Of a stretch of 64,000 bases of DNA, positions 56,596 through 64,000 are shown in pieces. The position numbers were made by a program, and so were the translations under genes. This DNA comes from a candidate division LCP-89 bacterium B3_LCP (GTDB taxonomy: Bacteria; Electryoneota; B3-LCP). The stretch covers positions 20,848-84,847 of the forward strand of contig NJBN01000014.1 in the NCBI GenBank assembly GCA_005223185.1. The letters run 5' to 3'. Each line of letters begins with the position of its first letter. Position 1 is the stretch's first letter. The notes below the pieces were generated by a model. The model was not told the DNA's origin. It saw only the letters and a list, made by a program, of their open reading frames with translations, and ran no database searches.

Positions 56596-56713
56596 CTGGA
56601 AATAATGAAAATAATAATATATTATAGCGGTTATCGAAAGAAAAATCAAGTATTATTGTAAACTTTTTAAGGCAGGGCTTTAAGATTAAGGGGACAAAGC
56701 GAATCTTTTCCGC

Positions 56714-57589
56714 TCAAATCAGACGAAACAGCCACTTCACAACCGGTTTTGCAGCACTGGCTATTAAGCGCCATTTTGACAACGATACACGACCATCGTA
56801 CACTCTGTAATTGCGGCGCTTGATTTCCTCAAGTGTGCTGCGATACACCGCTTTCATAATTTCCGCAGGCAGCAATTTTCGCGATTGGTCGCCGATTATT
56901 TCCAGGTCCGCGGAATTGAAATATTGCTGGGCGCGCTCGTATTGAAATTCCATCAAAGCGATGAACCGGTCATCGTAAACCTGGTTGTGGATATCCTCTT
57001 CTTCTAAAGAGAATCTGTGTAAATCTTCAAGAGGAATATAGAGCCTTCCCCTATGGGAATCTTCTGAAATATCTCGAATGATATTGGTTAACTGGAGACC
57101 AATGCCCAGTTTTTCGGCGTATTCGTCAGCGGCGTTTGTGTCACAGCCGAATATCCGAACTGAAATGAGACCCACCGATGAAGCAACATACTTGCAATAT
57201 GTTTCCAGTTCGCTGAAAGTCGAAAAACGTGCAGGAGTGAAATCTATTCGGATTCCTTTAAGCAGGTCTTCAAAGGGACTGATGGGAAGATTGTATTTGG
57301 TTATGGCATCCCCCAGCGCCAGAAAGAGAAAGGAATCTGCTTCCCCTTTAAAACAGCGGTTGAGTGATTCTTCCCAGGCATTCAACCTATTCTGTTTCTC
57401 TTCCAGAGAAGCGCCGGATTCATCATCAGCAATATCGTCTGAATGGCTGCAAAATACGTAGAAAGTTGAAAGTGCCAACCGTCGGGATGAGGGTAGAAAT
57501 CGAAAGGCAGGATAGAAGTTGCGGGCACGTTGGCGAGCGATCCGGTCACAGTGATGGTACGCATCCTGTAGATCACCCTGAAAAGTCAT
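56714..57589 (-). CDS. hpnD: Presqualene diphosphate synthase / phytoene synthase family (HpnD-like)
   Basis: 291 residues. Trans-isoprenyl synthase motifs are present: FYVFCSHSDDIADDE (first Asp-rich motif) and LTNIIRDISEDSHRGRLYIP (second). RNFYPAFRFLPSSRRLALS is the usual N-terminal substrate segment. It would join two farnesyl diphosphates to presqualene diphosphate. The hpnC gene ends 7 bp upstream, and this pair defines the HpnCDE route to squalene; phytoene synthase is the alternative for this gene alone. HpnE is not in the window. Confidence 0.85.
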   Translation of the reverse strand: MTFQGDLQDAYHHCDRIARQRARNFYPAFRFLPSSRRLALSTFYVFCSHSDDIADDESGASLEEKQNRLNAWEESLNRCFKGEADSFLFLALGDAITKYNLPISPFEDLLKGIRIDFTPARFSTFSELETYCKYVASSVGLISVRIFGCDTNAADEYAEKLGIGLQLTNIIRDISEDSHRGRLYIPLEDLHRFSLEEEDIHNQVYDDRFIALMEFQYERAQQYFNSADLEIIGDQSRKLLPAEIMKAVYRSTLEEIKRRNYRVYDGRVSLSKWRLIASAAKPVVKWLFRLI

Positions 57590-57596
57590 GAATATC

Positions 57597-58511
57597 TCAT
57601 TGTTTCTGAGTTGATACGGGCTGAGGTTTGACTGAATCAGCCGAGTAGGTGCGTGATAACGGTCTAAGCGAGGTCAACACCGCTTTCATTTTCTGTTTTG
57701 GGCTAAGTTTCATCCGCCGGTACAGCGCGGCTAAGGGATCTCTCTCGAGGATTTCCAAGATTTGTAGCCCACCCAGCGTAAACAATCTAACGGAGATCTT
57801 CAACCTGCCCTTTAAACGTTCTGCTAAGGGCAACCCCGCCAATAAGAACCGGTAAGCCCGCACAATTTGAAAGCGCAGCAATCCTTCCAGCTTGGGACTG
57901 GACTTTCGATCTAAGATGTCCACAATGTCAACGCCGAACCTGCGGCATTCGTCCAAGGGGATGTAAATGCGGTCTCGAAGCGCATCTTCTCCGATGTCCT
58001 GGCAGAAATTAGCCAGTTGGAGTCCAGTGCAAATATTATCCGAAAGTTCGGACAGCTCAGGATCATCAGCGCCATAGATTTTAAGCATCAAACGACCCAC
58101 CGGATCAGCAGAACGCCTGGTATAATCCCGCACCAGATCAAAGGTTTCGAAGCGCGTTACGGACAGGTCCTGTTTGAAGGCAATCAGCAGATCGTACAGT
58201 AATTTATCAGGTAGCTGATATTTTTGCACCGAATTACACAAGGCAAGTATTATAGGATGGTGGGGATCGCCTTGTAAGCCATCTTTAAGGTCCTGCTGCC
58301 AGACGTCAAGCTCATGCAGCGCGTTTTTAGGATCATCGGATTCATCAGCCAGATCATCGGCATATCGGGCGTAAGCGTAGAGTGAAGCTATATGCGGAAC
58401 CAGTCGCGGCGGCGTCAGCGGTCCCAATACGAAGAAGTTCTCGTAGTGTTTTAAAGCTGTTCTTATGCAGTGAAGTTGTGCTCTTCTGATCTTAAATTTT
58501 ACAAAACCCAT
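57597..58511 (-). CDS. hpnC: Hydroxysqualene synthase-like protein (HpnC)
   Basis: 304 residues from ATG 58511; a GTG at 58550 would overlap the preceding gene. It has the HpnC hallmark HYENFFVLGPLTPPRLVPHI, then YAYARYADDLADESDD (first Asp-rich motif) and LANFCQDIGEDALRDRIYIP (second). HpnC converts presqualene diphosphate to hydroxysqualene. The C-terminus is basic. It lies directly upstream of the hpnD-like gene, and downstream of a small zinc-finger-like gene. Confidence 0.87.
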   Translation of the reverse strand: MGFVKFKIRRAQLHCIRTALKHYENFFVLGPLTPPRLVPHIASLYAYARYADDLADESDDPKNALHELDVWQQDLKDGLQGDPHHPIILALCNSVQKYQLPDKLLYDLLIAFKQDLSVTRFETFDLVRDYTRRSADPVGRLMLKIYGADDPELSELSDNICTGLQLANFCQDIGEDALRDRIYIPLDECRRFGVDIVDILDRKSSPKLEGLLRFQIVRAYRFLLAGLPLAERLKGRLKISVRLFTLGGLQILEILERDPLAALYRRMKLSPKQKMKAVLTSLRPLSRTYSADSVKPQPVSTQKQ

Positions 58512-58518
58512 AACTCGT

Positions 58519-58734
58519 TTAATCTTCCACGGCAGCAGGAGAACGTTCACGCTTGGATTCGTTGTTATCTGCGCTTACATTTGAAATACTAGCAATGCTG
58601 ACCTCAACGGGCATTCTGCTTCTGCAAGCTTCGACAAAACAGTTCCAGTGGTATTCTCCTTCCATTCCTGCCTGTTTACTTATATACGGTTTTTCTGCAA
58701 GTTCAAATTCCCCCTGGCAGTACTTACATACCAT
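58519..58734 (-). CDS. Small zinc-finger-like protein, unknown function
   Basis: 71 residues. The first half has C-x2-C (VCKYCQGEF) and H-x2-C (YHWNCF) plus one further Cys, a possible zinc site. The second half is Ser/Asn/Arg-rich and probably disordered. It starts 12 bp after the phosphomannomutase stop and ends 7 bp before hpnC, so it belongs to that operon. I do not recognise a family. Confidence 0.65.
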   Translation of the reverse strand: MVCKYCQGEFELAEKPYISKQAGMEGEYHWNCFVEACRSRMPVEVSIASISNVSADNNESKRERSPAAVED

Positions 58735-58746
58735 ATTTTAACCCCC

Positions 58747-60105
58747 CTATTGTATTATCAAGCTCTTAAGTTCTTCTAACTTAGCCTCCATTAAGGATTT
58801 AATTTCCGCCAGCCGTTCAGGACTGTTGGCTTCAAATCGCATGACAATTACCGGCTGCGTGTTCGATGCTCTGATCAGACCCCATCCGTCATCAAATATT
58901 ACGCGCACGCCATCGACGTCAACGACTTCGTAGTTTGATTTGAAGAATTCCTGGGCTTTTTCCACAAGAGAGAACTTCTCTTCGTCAGGACAGTCTATAC
59001 GTATTTCCGGCGTGGCGAAAACCTGCGGAAGTCCCCACAACAACTGCGATAATGGTCTGGCTTCTTCACAGAGAAGTTCCAGCAGACGTCCAGTAGCATA
59101 GATGGCGTCATCGAACCCGAAGTAGCGGTCGTTGAAGAAGATGTGACCGCTCATTTCCCCCGCTAACAGAGCCTTCTCCTCTCGCATCTTCTTCTTTATC
59201 AGCGAATGCCCGGTCTTCCACATGATAGGATTACCACCCTTTTCTCTGATATCGTTGTAGAGGTTCTGCGAACACTTGACTTCTCCGATGATAGATGCGC
59301 CGGGATTATTTTTGAGAATTGATCTGCTGAAGATGGTCAATAGCTGATCACCCCAGAGGATATTCCCCATGTCATCGATAACTCCGATGCGGTCGGCATC
59401 ACCATCGTAAGCGATACCTAAATCATAGCCCAAAGATTTCGTGCGGTGTATCAGGTCATCTAAGTTTTCCGCAACGGTGGGATCAGGATGATGATTGGGA
59501 AAATTGCCATCAGGTTCGCCGTAGAGAACGTCCACGAGACAACCCATTTCCTGGAAGAGTTCAGGAGCCACCAACCCACCACAGCCGTTACCGCAGTCAA
59601 TGACCATTTTGATGGGCAGATCAATCTTAAGATTTTCTTTCAGATAATCTTTATAAGCTGGAAAAATATCATGCGACTTGACCGACCCTTGACCTGATTC
59701 AAAACTGCCGCTCTTAATCTGAAGGTACAGTTCCTGTATCTCTTCACCGTATATGGAATCTTTACCGACGCACATTTTAAACCCGTTGAATTCTGGCGGG
59801 TTGTGGCTGCCGGTGATCATAACGCCGCCGTCGGTCTTCAGGTGCGCTATTCCAAAGTACAGCAGAGGCGTAGGAACGATTCCAAGATCGATCACTTGCA
59901 GTCCTGTTGACAGAAGCCCATCAAGTAGAGCATCCTTGATGCGGGGTGATGAAAGCCTCACGTCCCTACCCAGGGATATGGTCTTTCCACCAAGGCGAAT
60001 CAGCTTACTGCCGAAGCCTCTCCCCAGAGCCTTTACGGTGTCATCATCGAGGTCCTTATCTGCGACGCCTCGAATGTCGTATTCGCGAAATATTAGTGGG
60101 TTCAT
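58747..60105 (-). CDS. Phosphomannomutase/phosphoglucomutase (AlgC/ManB type)
   Basis: 452 residues. All four family motifs are seen: N-terminal FREYDIRGVADKDL, the phosphoserine loop TGSHNPPEFNGFKM, the metal loop DGDADRIGVID, the sugar-binding GEMSGHIFF, and the phosphate-binding RASNTQPVIVMRFEA. It interconverts hexose 1- and 6-phosphates for surface polysaccharides. It is the first gene of the unit that runs on to the hpn genes. Confidence 0.93.
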   Translation of the reverse strand: MNPLIFREYDIRGVADKDLDDDTVKALGRGFGSKLIRLGGKTISLGRDVRLSSPRIKDALLDGLLSTGLQVIDLGIVPTPLLYFGIAHLKTDGGVMITGSHNPPEFNGFKMCVGKDSIYGEEIQELYLQIKSGSFESGQGSVKSHDIFPAYKDYLKENLKIDLPIKMVIDCGNGCGGLVAPELFQEMGCLVDVLYGEPDGNFPNHHPDPTVAENLDDLIHRTKSLGYDLGIAYDGDADRIGVIDDMGNILWGDQLLTIFSRSILKNNPGASIIGEVKCSQNLYNDIREKGGNPIMWKTGHSLIKKKMREEKALLAGEMSGHIFFNDRYFGFDDAIYATGRLLELLCEEARPLSQLLWGLPQVFATPEIRIDCPDEEKFSLVEKAQEFFKSNYEVVDVDGVRVIFDDGWGLIRASNTQPVIVMRFEANSPERLAEIKSLMEAKLEELKSLIIQ

Positions 60106-60249
60106 TTTATTCTATTTCAGGATTTGTTTTTCAGGATACTCTCTACTTCCAGCGGTAGTTCCTGTTAGATGAGCATTTATTTTCAATCCCCATCAGGGGC
60201 GTAAAGTTAATTATACGATTTGACTTTTTCAACATAAAAGTTTAAAATT

Positions 60250-61383
60250 TTAGCCGGACAGTACCTGGTGATAAATATCAAGATACAAATTGACTATGCG
60301 GGCAGCGTTAAATACCTCCCGAGCCCTTTTCCTGCCAGCTTTATCCATTTTCCTGCGAAGTTCATCATCATTGATAATCATCAGCGCTTTATCAGCCATA
60401 GCATCCACGTCCCCAACTGGCAGCAGAAAGCCGGTTTCGCCGTCAACTATAACCTCAGGCAGCCCACCAACGTTGGAACATATAACCGGCGTGCAACAGG
60501 CATTAGCTTCTAAGGGAGTTAACCCAAAGCTTTCAGTTTCGCTGGGCTGCAGAAGTACGTCCGCCAGCCTTAAAATATCGGAAATCTCAAGCTGCATACC
60601 TAAGAAGTAAACGTCATCCTGAACTTTCAACTCCCTCGCCATCCTCTCAGCCGGAGCTCGTTCGGGACCATCACCAACCATGAGAAGCTTAGCCGGTTTT
60701 TCTTTCCGAATTCGGGAAAAGATCTGCATCACGTCACTGATACGCTTCACCGGGCGGAAATTGGAAATGTGTACGATGATGGCTTCATTATCGGAAGCTA
60801 TCGTGGAACGGCGAATATTGACATTGCTGCAATCGTCTAAATCCGATCTTATGAAATTAGGAATTACGGCAATATCGCGATCGACCTTGAAGAAGTTGAG
60901 GGTCTCCTGCTTCAGGAAATTGCTAACTGCGGTAACGGCATCTGACTTCTCTAAGACGAACTTGGTGATAGGCATAAACGAAGGCGCATTGCCCACTAAG
61001 GTAATATCGGTTCCATGCAGGGTCGTAACGAAGGGAATGCTGTTATCGCCCAGCATTTCTTGAGCTAAGTAGGCGGAAACTGCATGTGGTATGGCATAGT
61101 GCACGTGAAGCAGATCAAGTTTTTCAGTTTGCGCCACTTCAACCATGCTGGAAGCCAGAGACAGGCTGTAAGGAGGATATTCGAAAAGGGGATAATCTGT
61201 AACTTCGACTTTGTGGAAATGTAGATTGGGGTGATATAATTTTATTCGTGCGGGGGGAGCATAAGAGATAATATGCACTTTATGTCCGAGCGCAGCTAGC
61301 TCCATACCGAGCGCCGAAGCAACCACTCCCGATCCGCCGAAGGTGGGGTAACAAGATATGCCTATGCGAAGTTTGTTATTCAA
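60250..61383 (-). CDS. bshA: BshA: N-acetyl-glucosaminyl L-malate synthase (bacillithiol synthesis)
   Basis: 377 residues if translation starts at TTG 61383, 25 bp after the bshB1 stop and at the family's usual N-terminus ([19 protein letters not shown]). A longer frame to 61437 also needs TTG and overlaps bshB1. BshA hallmarks are [34 protein letters not shown] and [20 protein letters not shown]. The GT4 C-lobe has [20 protein letters not shown] (E-x7-E). It joins UDP-GlcNAc and L-malate, the first step to bacillithiol. Operon with bshB1. Confidence 0.93.
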   Translation of the reverse strand: MNNKLRIGISCYPTFGGSGVVASALGMELAALGHKVHIISYAPPARIKLYHPNLHFHKVEVTDYPLFEYPPYSLSLASSMVEVAQTEKLDLLHVHYAIPHAVSAYLAQEMLGDNSIPFVTTLHGTDITLVGNAPSFMPITKFVLEKSDAVTAVSNFLKQETLNFFKVDRDIAVIPNFIRSDLDDCSNVNIRRSTIASDNEAIIVHISNFRPVKRISDVMQIFSRIRKEKPAKLLMVGDGPERAPAERMARELKVQDDVYFLGMQLEISDILRLADVLLQPSETESFGLTPLEANACCTPVICSNVGGLPEVIVDGETGFLLPVGDVDAMADKALMIINDDELRRKMDKAGRKRAREVFNAARIVNLYLDIYHQVLSG

Positions 61384-61408
61384 GAGTTCTTTTGAGATTA
61401 GTATATAT

Positions 61409-62173
61409 TCAGCGCAATGTTGCCCATTCGGAATCAATCCCGGTCAAGAATTTGACCGGATCGTCAACGCGCAGTGTTTCCTGTGATTTGAAGGGTTCGC
61501 CATAGGCAGCTTCAATCTTTGATCCGTAGTATTTAGCCCTGGCTATGATGCCCTCTAAAAATTGCGGGCGGCTGATGAAAGTCTTAGGACCTTCTGTTTT
61601 CGGATCGAACTGAGAGCTGTACGCTTTAATCGCCTCGATGCGGGTTTCAAAAGTATCGGAAACATCAACCACAAATGAGGGTTGATCTTCCCAGCGCAGG
61701 AAGTAGTTCAATGTCCAGGTGGGACGAAAGGGTTCCTGCCCGGTATCTACTTTCCGCAATCCTGCTAAGAAAGCTGCAGCCTGCGCAGCTTGACCCGTCG
61801 CAGCATGGTCTGGATGTCTATCTCTTGGCAGAGGAATTATCCATAATTTCGGTCGATATTTACGTAAAATCTTTATGAGCGTCAGCTTGGTCTCCCAATC
61901 AGGCTGCAAGTGTCCATCCGGCAAACCCGCATTCTCACGAACTGTCAATCCCATGATTTCAGCGGCGTTCTGTGCTTCCAGATGACGCTCTTCTTCGCTG
62001 CCGCGGGTTCCCATTTCACCTTCGGTGAGATCCAGTATGCCGACGCGGTATCCCATCCGGGCAAGTTTAATTAGAGTCCCTGCGCAGGATAGTTCAATGT
62101 CATCCGGGTGGGATCCTACCGCCAAAACATCCAAACCTGCAGGATGGTTATTTTTCTTTTTCATTTGTGCCAC
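61409..62173 (-). CDS. bshB1: BshB1: GlcNAc-malate deacetylase (bacillithiol synthesis)
   Basis: 254 residues of the LmbE/PIG-L zinc deacetylase family. Zinc site: DVLAVGSHPDDIELSCAGT (H-P-D-D) and LPRDRHPDHAATG. DLTEGEMGTRGSEEERHLEA is typical of BshB1. It removes the acetyl group from GlcNAc-malate, the second step to bacillithiol. It lies directly upstream of bshA; bshC is not in the window. Confidence 0.93.
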   Translation of the reverse strand: MAQMKKKNNHPAGLDVLAVGSHPDDIELSCAGTLIKLARMGYRVGILDLTEGEMGTRGSEEERHLEAQNAAEIMGLTVRENAGLPDGHLQPDWETKLTLIKILRKYRPKLWIIPLPRDRHPDHAATGQAAQAAAFLAGLRKVDTGQEPFRPTWTLNYFLRWEDQPSFVVDVSDTFETRIEAIKAYSSQFDPKTEGPKTFISRPQFLEGIIARAKYYGSKIEAAYGEPFKSQETLRVDDPVKFLTGIDSEWATLR

Positions 62174-62255
62174 AGAATATCAACATTCATGGATATATAA
62201 CGAACTAAACGATAAAATTGTGGGATTTAAGGAGCCTTTTGTTGTAAAGGTCAAT

Positions 62256-63008
62256 TCACCGAGTCCCGGCTTCATGGACAGCATCGCAGAGACCCGCCAG
62301 GAAACTGAAATCCTCATTCTCTTCAATTGCTGTTCCAACTACAATAAAATCGGCTCCAGCATTGACCTTTTGGGCAGCATCCTGAGTCGAACGAATTCCC
62401 CCACCCACCATCAGGGGAATATCCACCCAGCTACGAACGGCTGTGATGAGATTTTCAGGAACTGAATTATCAGCTCCGGAACCCGCTTCCAGATAAATCA
62501 GCTTCATCCCCAGATACTGTGCCGCTAAAGCATGAGCAGCGGCTAATTTGGGTTTATCTCTGGGTATGGGTTTGCTATTCGATATGAATTCCACAGTTGT
62601 GGAGTTACCTGAAGAAACCAGCATATAACCGGTTGGGATTGCCTCTAAACCTAAACGTTTCACGAGTGGCGCAGCGGTGACTTGATCACCAATTAGATGC
62701 TGCGGGTTCCTCCCGGATATCAGGGATAGGAAGAGGACGGCATCGGCTTCTCCGGTGAGTTGTCCCGGCCCGCCGGGAAAGATGATAACCGGTATCGAAC
62801 AGTTGCGTTTAACGGCTGCAACTGCCTCCGAAAAACTATTTTCAAGCAGGAAACTCCCCCCGATAAGCAGAGCATCCGCTCCAGCTTGTTGGCATTTACC
62901 GGCTCTTTTTGCCAGAACAGCAGGTTTTTCGTTATCAGGATCGAGCAGAACGAAGAAACCGGCGCCTCTGTTCTGCCTGATATCCAGTAATGTTTGATAT
63001 ATAGTCAT
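62256..63008 (-). CDS. Geranylgeranylglyceryl phosphate synthase family protein (GGGPS/PcrB)
   Basis: 250 residues, a TIM barrel with GGGPS motifs: FVLLDPDN at the first strand, ADALLIGGSFLLEN, PVIIFPGGPGQLTGEADAVL, LIYLEAGSGADNSVP and MVGGGIRSTQDAAQ with VVGTAIEEN (phosphate site). Archaeal and some FCB enzymes link glycerol 1-phosphate to a polyprenyl diphosphate, making an ether-lipid precursor; PcrB of Firmicutes uses heptaprenyl diphosphate. The YLEAGSG form resembles the group II enzymes of Archaea and Bacteroidetes. Chain length cannot be told here. It starts 2 bp after the FAH-family stop. Confidence 0.87.
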   Translation of the reverse strand: MTIYQTLLDIRQNRGAGFFVLLDPDNEKPAVLAKRAGKCQQAGADALLIGGSFLLENSFSEAVAAVKRNCSIPVIIFPGGPGQLTGEADAVLFLSLISGRNPQHLIGDQVTAAPLVKRLGLEAIPTGYMLVSSGNSTTVEFISNSKPIPRDKPKLAAAHALAAQYLGMKLIYLEAGSGADNSVPENLITAVRSWVDIPLMVGGGIRSTQDAAQKVNAGADFIVVGTAIEENEDFSFLAGLCDAVHEAGTR

Positions 63009-63010
63009 GG

Positions 63011-63778
63011 CTATTCTCGTGTCTTGACAGAATTATGCAATATACCGATCCCCTGCAATTCAACTTCGACGATGTCGCCATTTTTAAGCGGTCCGACGCC
63101 TTCAGGGGTTCCGGTAAGGATTAAATCACCGGGATATAACGTCATTATTTCAGATATAAACTTTACGATTTTCACGGGAGGAAAAATCATATTAGACAGG
63201 GACGCTCGCTGGCGTTCTTCACCATTTACCCGCGTTATTATTGTCGGATTTTCCGGCAAATAGGTCGTCAGCAGCGGACCAACCGGACAAAATGTGTCAA
63301 AGCCTTTCCCTCTGGTGAATTGCACGTCCTTCCGTTGTAAATCGCGGGCGGTGACGTCGTTAGCCAGTGTATAGCCGAATATAGCTTCCCGGGATTGTTC
63401 ATCACTTCCCCGGGAGAGCCGTTTACCGATAACCACCGCCATTTCCCCCTCATAATCAACACGTTCACTCTGCGGCGGCAACAGAATAGTACCGTTAGGC
63501 TTAAGCAAGGCTGATGGCGGTTTCATGAACAGAAGCGGCTCTTCCGGAAGGTTTTCACCAGGGTGCAGTTCCTGAATGTGCGCCGAATAATTCTTACCAA
63601 CGCATATTATCTTGGTGGGTTCGCAAGGCGGTAGCAGATGTGTATCATCACCCAGAATGAAGCGGCGCATTTCTTCTGATTTCTCGTCCCATGGAGGAGC
63701 GGATAGTTCAACAATATGGTCGCCTCCTAAGCGTCCCCAGCGGGATTTATCACCGAAACGATAGCGAATGAATTGCAT
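63011..63778 (-). CDS. Fumarylacetoacetate hydrolase family protein
   Basis: 255 residues. FAH-family features: KIICVGKNYSAHIQELH, PLLFMKPPSALLKPNGTI, the metal ligands in VDYEGEMAVVIGKRL (E-x-E) and GYTLANDVTARDLQ (Asp), KGFDTFCPVGP and LILTGTPEGVGPLKNGD. Members hydrolyse C-C bonds or decarboxylate/isomerise keto acids; the substrate is unknown. A sigma70-like promoter lies 30 bp upstream. It is the first gene of an operon with the GGGPS-like gene. Confidence 0.9.
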   Translation of the reverse strand: MQFIRYRFGDKSRWGRLGGDHIVELSAPPWDEKSEEMRRFILGDDTHLLPPCEPTKIICVGKNYSAHIQELHPGENLPEEPLLFMKPPSALLKPNGTILLPPQSERVDYEGEMAVVIGKRLSRGSDEQSREAIFGYTLANDVTARDLQRKDVQFTRGKGFDTFCPVGPLLTTYLPENPTIITRVNGEERQRASLSNMIFPPVKIVKFISEIMTLYPGDLILTGTPEGVGPLKNGDIVEVELQGIGILHNSVKTRE

Positions 63779-63807
63779 GAATATTCTTGTTATTATTGAT
63801 ACGAATA

Positions 63808-63836
63808 ATTTAATACCTGATGATAGGGAAAGTCAA
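63808..63836 (-). promoter_or_regulatory. Sigma70-like promoter of the FAH-GGGPS operon
   Basis: On the minus strand TTGACT (63831-63836), a 17-bp spacer and TTAAAT (63808-63813) lie 30 bp before the ATG. The -35 matches five of six consensus bases and the -10 four of six. Confidence 0.5.
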
Positions 63837-63871
63837 GACGATTCTGGTCTTAGTAAGGAAGATCAGTTGCA

Positions 63872-63906
63872 CAAAAAAAAGAGGCTGACCTATAAAAGTC
63901 AGCCTC
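63872..63906 (-). terminator. Strong rho-independent terminator
   Basis: A 9-bp stem (GAGGCTGAC with GTCAGCCTC) and an 8-nt loop are followed on the minus strand by eight T residues. It lies 21 bp beyond the stop of the edge gene. Confidence 0.92.
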
Positions 63907-63927
63907 GTGTAGTGCGAAGTGTAAAAA

Positions 63928-64000
63928 TTACTTCATCAGGATCATCTTGCCTGTGTAGTTGTATTCGCCAGCTTCCAGACGATACAGATAGACGCCTGAA
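63928..64000 (-). CDS. C-terminal end of a surface protein with Por/FlgD-like sorting domain (truncated)
   Basis: The minus-strand frame reads SGVYLYRLEAGEYNYTGKMI and ends LMK before TAA 63928-63930. This is the last strand pair of the same sorting domain seen at the end of the LVIVD protein (GLYFARL...TATEKMVLLK). The rest of the gene lies beyond the window. Its product is probably exported to the cell surface. Confidence 0.8.
   Translation of the reverse strand, partial: SGVYLYRLEAGEYNYTGKMILMK

Overview
The window looks like a chromosome segment of an uncultured or little-studied bacterium of the FCB group (Calditrichota / Marinimicrobia / KSB1-like). The evidence is indirect. Two proteins end in the Por/FlgD-like C-terminal sorting domain (a YPNPFNP motif at 33006-35126 and an edge fragment at 63928-64000). 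The ATP synthase operon is preceded by bactofilin and atpZ/atpI genes. Bacillithiol genes (bshA, bshB1), squalene genes (hpnC, hpnD) and a GGGP-synthase family gene sit close together. No rRNA is present, so the phylum is inference.

Region 1 (1-30205, all minus strand) is a gene-dense cluster of about 16 genes, read from 30205 down to the left edge, and it is the most unusual part. It starts with two secreted beta-propeller-like proteins and a helical secreted protein. A peptide-type ABC importer follows, condensed into three polypeptides: a solute-binding protein, a double permease and a double ATPase. Next come a secreted vWA protein, a TPR outer-membrane-like protein, a membrane protein with an FHA domain, a membrane PP2C phosphatase, and a membrane Ser/Thr kinase with a C-terminal SUMF1/FGE-like domain. 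After a 430-bp gap there is a MotA/TolQ/ExbB-like channel subunit translationally coupled to two membrane-anchored coiled-coil proteins, then a TPR protein and a truncated secreted protein. The kinase and the FHA protein carry the same kind of extracytoplasmic helical repeat. My reading is a trans-envelope sensing and phospho-signalling apparatus coupled to an ABC transporter and an ion-driven motor; I know of no described system with this gene set.

Region 2 (30206-32872) is gene-poor and scarred. It holds a 3' fragment of a tRNA (probably tRNA-Pro) with its old terminator, a frameshifted replication-initiator-like gene, a tyrosine-recombinase C-terminus with an in-frame stop, and an intact tRNA-Arg(CCG). 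I read it as a decayed integrative element.

Region 3 (33006-37184) has a secreted LVIVD beta-propeller with a sorting domain, a PduS/RnfC-like iron-sulfur flavoprotein (the only long plus-strand gene) and a GNAT acetyltransferase. Region 4 (37359-47558) is a complete F1Fo ATP synthase operon (atpZ-I-B-E-F-H-A-G-D-C), preceded by bactofilin, an M23 peptidase and aspartate-semialdehyde dehydrogenase.

Region 5 (47617-54632) has a GcvH-like protein, a remnant of glutamate dehydrogenase, and an operon of NuoE-Zn-ribbon, a NuoF-GltD fusion, a HoxU-like ferredoxin subunit and an FMN glutamate synthase. This could be an NADH/NADPH-linked glutamate synthase or a bifurcating complex. Region 6 (54845-64000) has a GNAT, a DnaJ-type co-chaperone, hpnD, hpnC, a small zinc-finger-like protein, phosphomannomutase/phosphoglucomutase, bshA, bshB1, a GGGP-synthase family protein, a fumarylacetoacetate-hydrolase family protein and the edge fragment.
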